Assembly: GCA_028554645.1 (NCBI GenBank)
Contig: JAQOOI010000017.1
Location: 930,001-994,000, forward strand
DNA length: 64,000 bases
Origin: Omphalotus guepiniiformis
Taxonomy: Eukaryota > Basidiomycota > Agaricomycetes > Agaricales > Omphalotaceae
Reading direction: 5' to 3'
Part shown: positions 58,749 to 64,000 of the stretch, in pieces
Position numbering within the stretch: position 1 is the stretch's first letter
How the letters are laid out: each line of letters opens with the position of its first letter
Notes under the pieces: generated by a model
The model's input: the letters and a program-made list of their open reading frames with translations, nothing else
The model's database searches: none
What the model was told of the DNA's origin: nothing
Made by a program: the position numbers and the translations under genes

Positions 58749-60292
58749 TGCATCTGTATGTACGCTTGTGCTACAACTTGATGAAATTAGAAAGGCTATT
58801 TTATTTTTCCGCATATCATAGTGTTGACGCCGGTTCCGGGCCAGAGCCTGCCAGAGCCTAAGTAGGGCCTAGAGGAAGCTGAAAGAGCATATTGATTGAA
58901 CATTTGAATAAGCATTTGTGGCGCTGAACACCATTTCTTATACGCCCTCAGGCAGCCAGGCTTCAGGAGGCTTCAGGCCTCAGAGGTGATTCGAGGTGAT
59001 TCGTCAAACTTGGTTAGACTGGTAGTCGGATGTTCCGGCCCGGAGAACACTTTTCGATTTTGATTCGACTCATCATTGCGACTTGAAGTGACCACTGACT
59101 AGGACTGGGCACAGCTGGGCATCTTCTGCATCTCGCAGCCGGCTGTGAAATTGTTCTTCAATTTGAATGCTCAAGCGCTCGCCCACATGGCTATCGAGAA
59201 TCGGTTTGAATGGAGGCTTATGGTGGATACGAGATAGCTGGCAATTACAATGCGTACTGTAACTTTGTGCACTTTTCTATTCTCCGGTTCAAACTTATAC
59301 CGCTTCTTTGCTGTTGAGTATGCATCTTTTACAGGTTCTTCTCGGCTGTTAGTGTTCATTCCCTCGCAGTTCTGCTATCTCAGAAGTCATCTGCACTCAT
59401 CGACAGCTTGTAGTTGTACTATCTCTGGACACCAGTCTGGACAAGGTGAATGTATTCTGCCACGTCTTCAATTCATCACGCGTGCTGCGATGCCGCAACT
59501 CACCACATTCACTTATGTTCAAGGAGCATTCAAACAATGCTTCGACTGTCGTGTGTATGTGGAGCTAATCTTGGAAGTCGAAAGCAAATCTCATGAATAT
59601 CGGAAGCGCGATACCCGAGCTACCCTCGTTAGTTCATACTCTTGCCCCTGCTCTCGCCAAAGTGCTCCTGAGCGACGATGAATTCCGTGTGGATGAATTC
59701 CTTTGCTTGCTGCTTCATCTTCTGCCAGCTCTATATGCGGGCTCTTTCGGCGAATTTTTCAATTTCAATGCTTGGCCTCTTGGAAACACCAGGTGGTTTA
59801 TCTGCCTATCTCGTGAAAGAAACCTCTTCATTCCGAGATATTTTCCGGCGTTTAATTCTTGAATCTGATTGATGTCTGTGAAATCATCTGTTCATCATGA
59901 TCACTCGACTACTGTGCCATCTGGAAATACCGCGGCACCTACGCCTTGTACTCCTGTTTCAATTTAGCGAGCGGTTGTGCTGGCCTCTCTGTATCTTCCC
60001 TCGGCTTGTTCACCCAACATTGCGCCGCCGGACGCTTCGTGGTAGGTTTCCCCTTCTGTTTTTACTAGCGTTATATCCCGTTATGATACATAACAACCAC
60101 CTTTCGCAGGGTAACTCGTCCATATGGCATCATTCTGAAACCATCTCGTTAACTTCACGAATCCGATTCTCGTGCAGTTTTGTTGAAGTCGCCAACGAAA
60201 GAAGCACCAAGTGTGCCAGCGGTGAGCGCAGCATGGTGACTTTTTGTTTTTGTTTATAGCATTTCATATGCATCTTTGAAGCAAAGAGATGC
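58749..60292. other. Intergenic, 1.5 kb between GH18 copies 2 and 3
   Basis: No supported gene; frames at 59250-59681 and 59593-59872 look random. Short direct repeats occur at about 58850-58862 (CCAGAGCCTG-CCAGAGCCTA), 58960-58980 (GGCTTCAG) and 58980-59010 (GGTGATTCGA-GGTGATTCGT). Confidence 0.4.
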
Positions 60293-60300
60293 TATAAAAG
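60293..60300 (+). promoter_or_regulatory. TATA box of third GH18 gene
   Basis: TATAAAAG lies 59 bp before the ATG at 60352. Confidence 0.65.
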
Positions 60301-60351
60301 GCTGGAGGATCCTTCACTTGGCTTCGCTCGCGATCCAGCCCTCCCCTCAGC

Positions 60352-61957
60352 ATGGTCACTTTCACTGGTCTTTCGAAGCTCGTCTCTGCAGTTCTTGGTC
60401 TGTCTTGCGTAGCCAGCGTAGTCTCTTCGCCTGTAGACAAGACATCCTCCAACAGCAATAGCACACTTCGTCCCACTTCTGACGCGACCCCTGCTGCTCC
60501 CCATTTCGTGATATACAGTGACAAGTTCGTGTCAGGTACCACGGGTCCCCCAGATGTCTCTGAAGTGACGGTGAGCTTGTTGATATTCCCTCAAGTATTT
60601 TCTTCCTCTGACATGTCACCATTGACAGGGCTACAACGTCTTGTAAGTGAAGGCACTAATGCAAAGCCAAGTTTCTTACTAATTAATGATAGTGCTCTAT
60701 CATTCCTTCTGACGGAAGGTGCATATGATAAGGTCAATATGACTGGCTTTGATTTCTAAATGTCCTGATATTGATCTCCGGCTGACAGGCGGCGGAATGG
60801 ACGCAACTCTCTGCATCTGACCGGGCGACCGTCAAGTCACAGTATGAAGCTGCCGGAATCAAGCTCATCGTTTCCGTGTTCGGATCCACGGATACCCCGA
60901 CGTCCTCTGGTAAAGACCCAGTTGATACTGCCAACACAGTGGCTGCATGGGTCATCGAGTACGGCTTGGACGGTGTCGATGTAGATTATGAGGTGAGTGT
61001 GGATGGAGACAGGTAGTATGCAGGATGGTTGAAATGTACTGTTTCTTAGGACTTCAATGCAATTAATGCTGGAGATGGCAAAGCTGAAGTAAGCTCTGTC
61101 CCTTTCGCGTGTCGTACAGTGACTGACCAGTGCCCATTAGGCTTGGCTTGCTAGCTTCACTAAGCAACTTCGCACTCAGCTTCCACAAGGAACCTACATT
61201 TTGACCCATGCTCGTACGTCTTTTGTTCTAGTTATCCTGATTGATCACTTAGAGTCCTCAATTTCTAGCCGTTGCACCATGGCAAGTGTTTCTCTTTAGT
61301 GTTAAGAATTGAGATTGAAGGAAGTGACACACTAGGTTCTCACCCAACAAATTTGGTGGAGGTGCCTACCTTACGGTCGACCAAACCGTCGGCAGCCTTA
61401 TAGATTGGTACAATGTCCAGTTCAATTCACTCCTGTCACTGCCAGCCGCTGTCATACTGATCCAATACTTCCTAGTTCTATAACCGTCAGTATTCATCAT
61501 CCTTACACAGATATCGACAGAAGTCTGACTTGAACATCCAGAGGGAACCTCCGAATACACTACCTGCAGTGGTCTGCTGACAACCTCATCATCTACCTGG
61601 CCAAACTCTGCCCTGTTCCAGATTGCTGCCAGCGGCGTCTCCCTCGACAAATTGGTGATCGGCAAACCAGCAACCTCAAGGTAAAGTAATATTCATTCAG
61701 GAAGCTTGAAAATTAATCTGACTGTCTCGACATAGTGACGCTACCAATGGTTACATAGATCCTTCGACTTTGGCGACATGTGTGGAAACCGCTAAGCAAC
61801 AAGGATGGGGTAGGATATATCTACAAACTACGTTTCTGGGACAAACTACTGACGATTCTTCGGTTCACCTATAGATGCCGGAGTTATGGTTTGGGAGTTC
61901 CCAGACGCAGCAGCCTCTTGGATCAAAACAGTCAGAAGCTCAGCTTTCCCGGAGTGA
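60352..61957 (+). CDS. Secreted GH18 glycosidase, array copy 3
   Basis: Signal peptide MVTFTGLSKLVSAVLGLSCV-ASVVSS. The barrel runs APHFVIYSDKFVSGTTGPPD, SFLLTEGAYDKAAEWTQLSA, SQYEAAGIKLIVSVFGSTDT, VAAWVIEYGLDGVDVDYEDF (catalytic DGVDVDYE), AEAWLASFTKQLRTQLPQGT, YILTHAPVAPWFSPNKFGGG, LIDWYNVQFYNQGTSEYTTC, ALFQIAASGVSLDKLVIGKP and DAGVMVWEFPDAAASWIKTV, with the stop at 61955-61957. The APW-FSP junction is again a GC-AG intron, 61282-61335 (54 nt, donor GCAAGT). Short exons and splice positions match copies 1 and 2. Products are predicted to be secreted, as every copy has a leader. It appears intact. Confidence 0.88.
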
Positions 61958-62237
61958 AGAGGGCAAGAGACGAAAGAATACGGTCATTTGTATGAAGAAA
62001 ATTATACCTGTCGCTTCTGCTATCTATTTATTTATTTAATTGCATTTTTTGGTACTTCATACACAGCCTTCTTCGGTAAATTACAAAGAAAAAGTCCAGG
62101 GGGTTTGTAAAGAGTGGCGTACATTAAGGTGAGTATTTCGTAGTCCGTCCTTGCTAACTAGCACAAAAGAGATGTATAGTCCGTCATATCCATGATGCAT
62201 TTTGTGAAATCAACAAGCATCAATTCGTGTTGCACAC

Positions 62238-63361
62238 TTAAGGATCAGCCAAGTAGAGATTCTGTGAGAATTTCCTTTTTAGAATGCAACTCGCAGAACA
62301 GATAGAGTAACGACTCACAACGACCGCTGCAGTGGTATGATTCTGTGAATTATAGGCATCAATATCACCTAGGAAGAATAGACTGTTCTTGTCAGAGTCG
62401 TATGCTAGATACGTTGAGGGTTTGGATCCATCCGGGTTGACGTATTGTGCTACAGAACGATACCGATTAGGAACTCGAGTATCACTCAGCAAGATTTTAT
62501 ATATCTGACCTGTGAGTTCCTTCGTAGCGGAGTTGATAGACCAAATAGCAGACTCGACTGAAACATTATGACTGGCGAAAAAAGTAGGCGGAGAGTTCGG
62601 GGAAGTCTGTGATGGACGTCAGCAACAGAACCAACTTTGAGGTACAGGCAACATACTCTGATCCACATTCGTGAATAGTACCTTACTGATGCGAAAATCA
62701 GATTTTGAACGGTTTAAGTATACCGAGAAAACCTACCTGGAACTCTTGTCTCCGAGTGCGGAAGAGTTTGAACCGGCCGCGCCTACATAAAACGGCGCAG
62801 AAAATGCAGGGTTCTAGTGAAATTATGTTTGATAAGATGCAACAGCAACGAGTCTAAAATGAATCTCACAGAGGCAAGGATGTTGAAGGGCTCATCCCGA
62901 ATTCGGGTTGTGGTGAAGCTGACTTGGAGATCTGAACCTCCGGAGCTGAGGCCGCTTCTGCAAAAGATTCTCAGCAACTCGTATGCGATACAAGAGGTGA
63001 AGTTCTTACATCGGTTCCCGGTCCGCCGAATTCCGAACGTAGCCAAGGGTAGAGCCCTCGGTGGAACGAACCTCTAGACGTCCATTGTATCTATAAGAAG
63101 ATACTCAGAATCATTGGCGCATCGTCAGAGGAAAGTTTCTTACCGTGTTCCTACGCTAGAGGGACTCGGACTTGCTCGCTTCAATTGCACGGGGGTTGGT
63201 TGAAATCCTGGTACAGCTCGTCCAAAACTGCGAGGACGAAGCGGGGGTAGGCCGCGAGCCAATCTCTCTGCATTCGATCCTACAGTAGGTGAAGCAGAAG
63301 TGGCAGACACCAGCAATACCAATGCAACTAGAGCGTTGAAGAAGTTGAGTGGCACTATCAT
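62238..63361 (-). CDS. Small secreted protein of unknown function (agaricomycete-type NAERLARGLPP protein)
   Basis: Unknown function. Start MIVPLNFFNALVALVLLVSA-TSASPT is a signal peptide. The mature N-terminus NAERLARGLPPLRPRSFGRA is a phrase I have seen in many secreted agaricomycete hypothetical proteins; that is an impression, with no search behind it. Further exons give SAPFYVGAAGSNSSALGDK, ESAIWSINSATKELTGQIYK, PDGSKPSTYLAYDSDKNSLF, FLGDIDAYNSQNHTTAAVV and NLYLADP before the stop at 62238-62240. The last intron joins AVV to NLYLADP with GT-AG ends. Several N-glycosylation-type Asn-X-Ser/Thr sites are visible. Middle exon borders (62500-63100) are uncertain. A TATATAAA box on the minus strand precedes it. 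Confidence 0.65.
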
Positions 63362-63430
63362 GATCACTGAAGTGGGCAAAAGTTGATCGTAAAGTGGATA
63401 AAGGCAACTCGAATACTACCTTTATTCACC

Positions 63431-63438
63431 TTTATATA
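63431..63438 (-). promoter_or_regulatory. TATA box of the small secreted protein gene
   Basis: On the minus strand the sequence is TATATAAA, about 70-77 bp upstream of the ATG at 63361. Confidence 0.55.
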
Positions 63439-64000
63439 CCTGCAACGAGGCCGCACGAAAGCTTGTGACCTATCCTTTAGTTAGCATAGATTGTATCGCC
63501 ATTGTTGACGGAAGGTTGAAGCCGTGTGTTTTGTGGCATGGCCACAGAAATTCATTGAAATCTCTTCAAGACAATCCCATTGATCAATAGAGTGACGCCA
63601 TACGAGACCCAGCGGCAGCTAGTGCACGGACTGGAACGGGTCGAATGATCTATATCACTGAAAACAGGAATGCTGCAGTTGAGCCAGGAACCAGATTAGA
63701 ATTGAAAGGCTTTAGGAGAAACTACTCATGTCTCACCTATAATATCTTCGTAGCATTACCGGCAAAAGACTGCCGCAGTTTGAGGTCTTGAGGACAAAGT
63801 GGGCGTTTCTGAATATTTTCCCATCACATGACAAGGACGCGATTCGCCGATGAAACTTCAACTCAGCAGTGCAGTCAGCACTGGCAGTGTATATGGGCTA
63901 GCCTGTGCGCTCGCGGCTCTTGCTTGACCTTGCGACTACAATCTCACACAACGACTGCTGTAATAGGCAATAAATTCTCTGGGATGAGAGTAGATCAACG
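63439..64000. other. Upstream DNA to the window edge
   Basis: No supported frame, repeat or RNA gene. It is upstream DNA of the minus-strand secreted gene. Confidence 0.35.

Overview
The window is nuclear DNA of a filamentous basidiomycete, most likely an agaricomycete (mushroom-forming fungus). The evidence is the gene structure: almost every gene is cut by many introns of about 45-60 bp with GT-AG ends. The gene content fits as well: a short repeat-less NACHT protein, an agaricomycete-type F-box protein, a tandem family of small secreted GH18 proteins, an OPT transporter and a GH92 mannosidase. Twenty-five protein genes can be supported. Most models come from joining exons by eye, so inner splice sites are approximate unless stated. 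I recognised no rRNA, tRNA, CRISPR array or intact transposon.

Layout. 0.2-17 kb is a dense housekeeping block with many head-to-head pairs: an FBXO9-type F-box protein (-) and an ER-membrane DnaJ protein (+); cytochrome oxidase subunit VIIa (-) and the PP2A B regulatory subunit CDC55 (+); a second F-box protein (-); the splicing factor RED (+); the ER tether ZW10 (-) and EMC5 (+), whose start codons are 77 bp apart; and the ubiquitin receptor Dsk2/ubiquilin (+). 17.5-38 kb is mixed: a NACHT STAND protein, a GSKIP-domain protein, a membrane-anchored aspartic protease, an OPT peptide transporter, the ergosterol enzyme ERG4, and a divergent pair of FAD-dependent oxidoreductase and amino-acid permease. 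39-49 kb carries a secreted GH92 mannosidase, the polyadenylation factor MPE1, the retromer sorting nexin VPS5 and an unrecognised coiled-coil membrane protein.

49-52.5 kb is gene-poor. It holds a 105-bp perfect-length tandem duplication and several foldback hairpins. 52.5-62 kb is a three-member tandem array of GH18 (chitinase or endoglycosidase-like) secreted proteins, with one unrelated membrane-protein gene between the first and second copies. A small secreted protein of unknown function follows on the minus strand.

How the genes relate. There is no single pathway. Several neighbours share a cell compartment: protein quality control and the ER (FBXO9, DnaJ, EMC5, ZW10, Dsk2), and uptake or breakdown of external peptides, amino acids and glycans (OPT, permease, oxidoreductase, GH92, GH18). 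Clear TATA boxes 59-77 bp upstream of the start codon mark the GH18 genes, the NACHT gene and the small secreted protein. I did not see them at the housekeeping genes I looked at, which suggests two promoter classes. I saw no convincing undescribed system. The best leads are the GH18 array with a shared GC-AG intron, the tryptophan motifs in ZW10, the ZW10-EMC5 bidirectional promoter and the repeat-bearing 49-52 kb gap.
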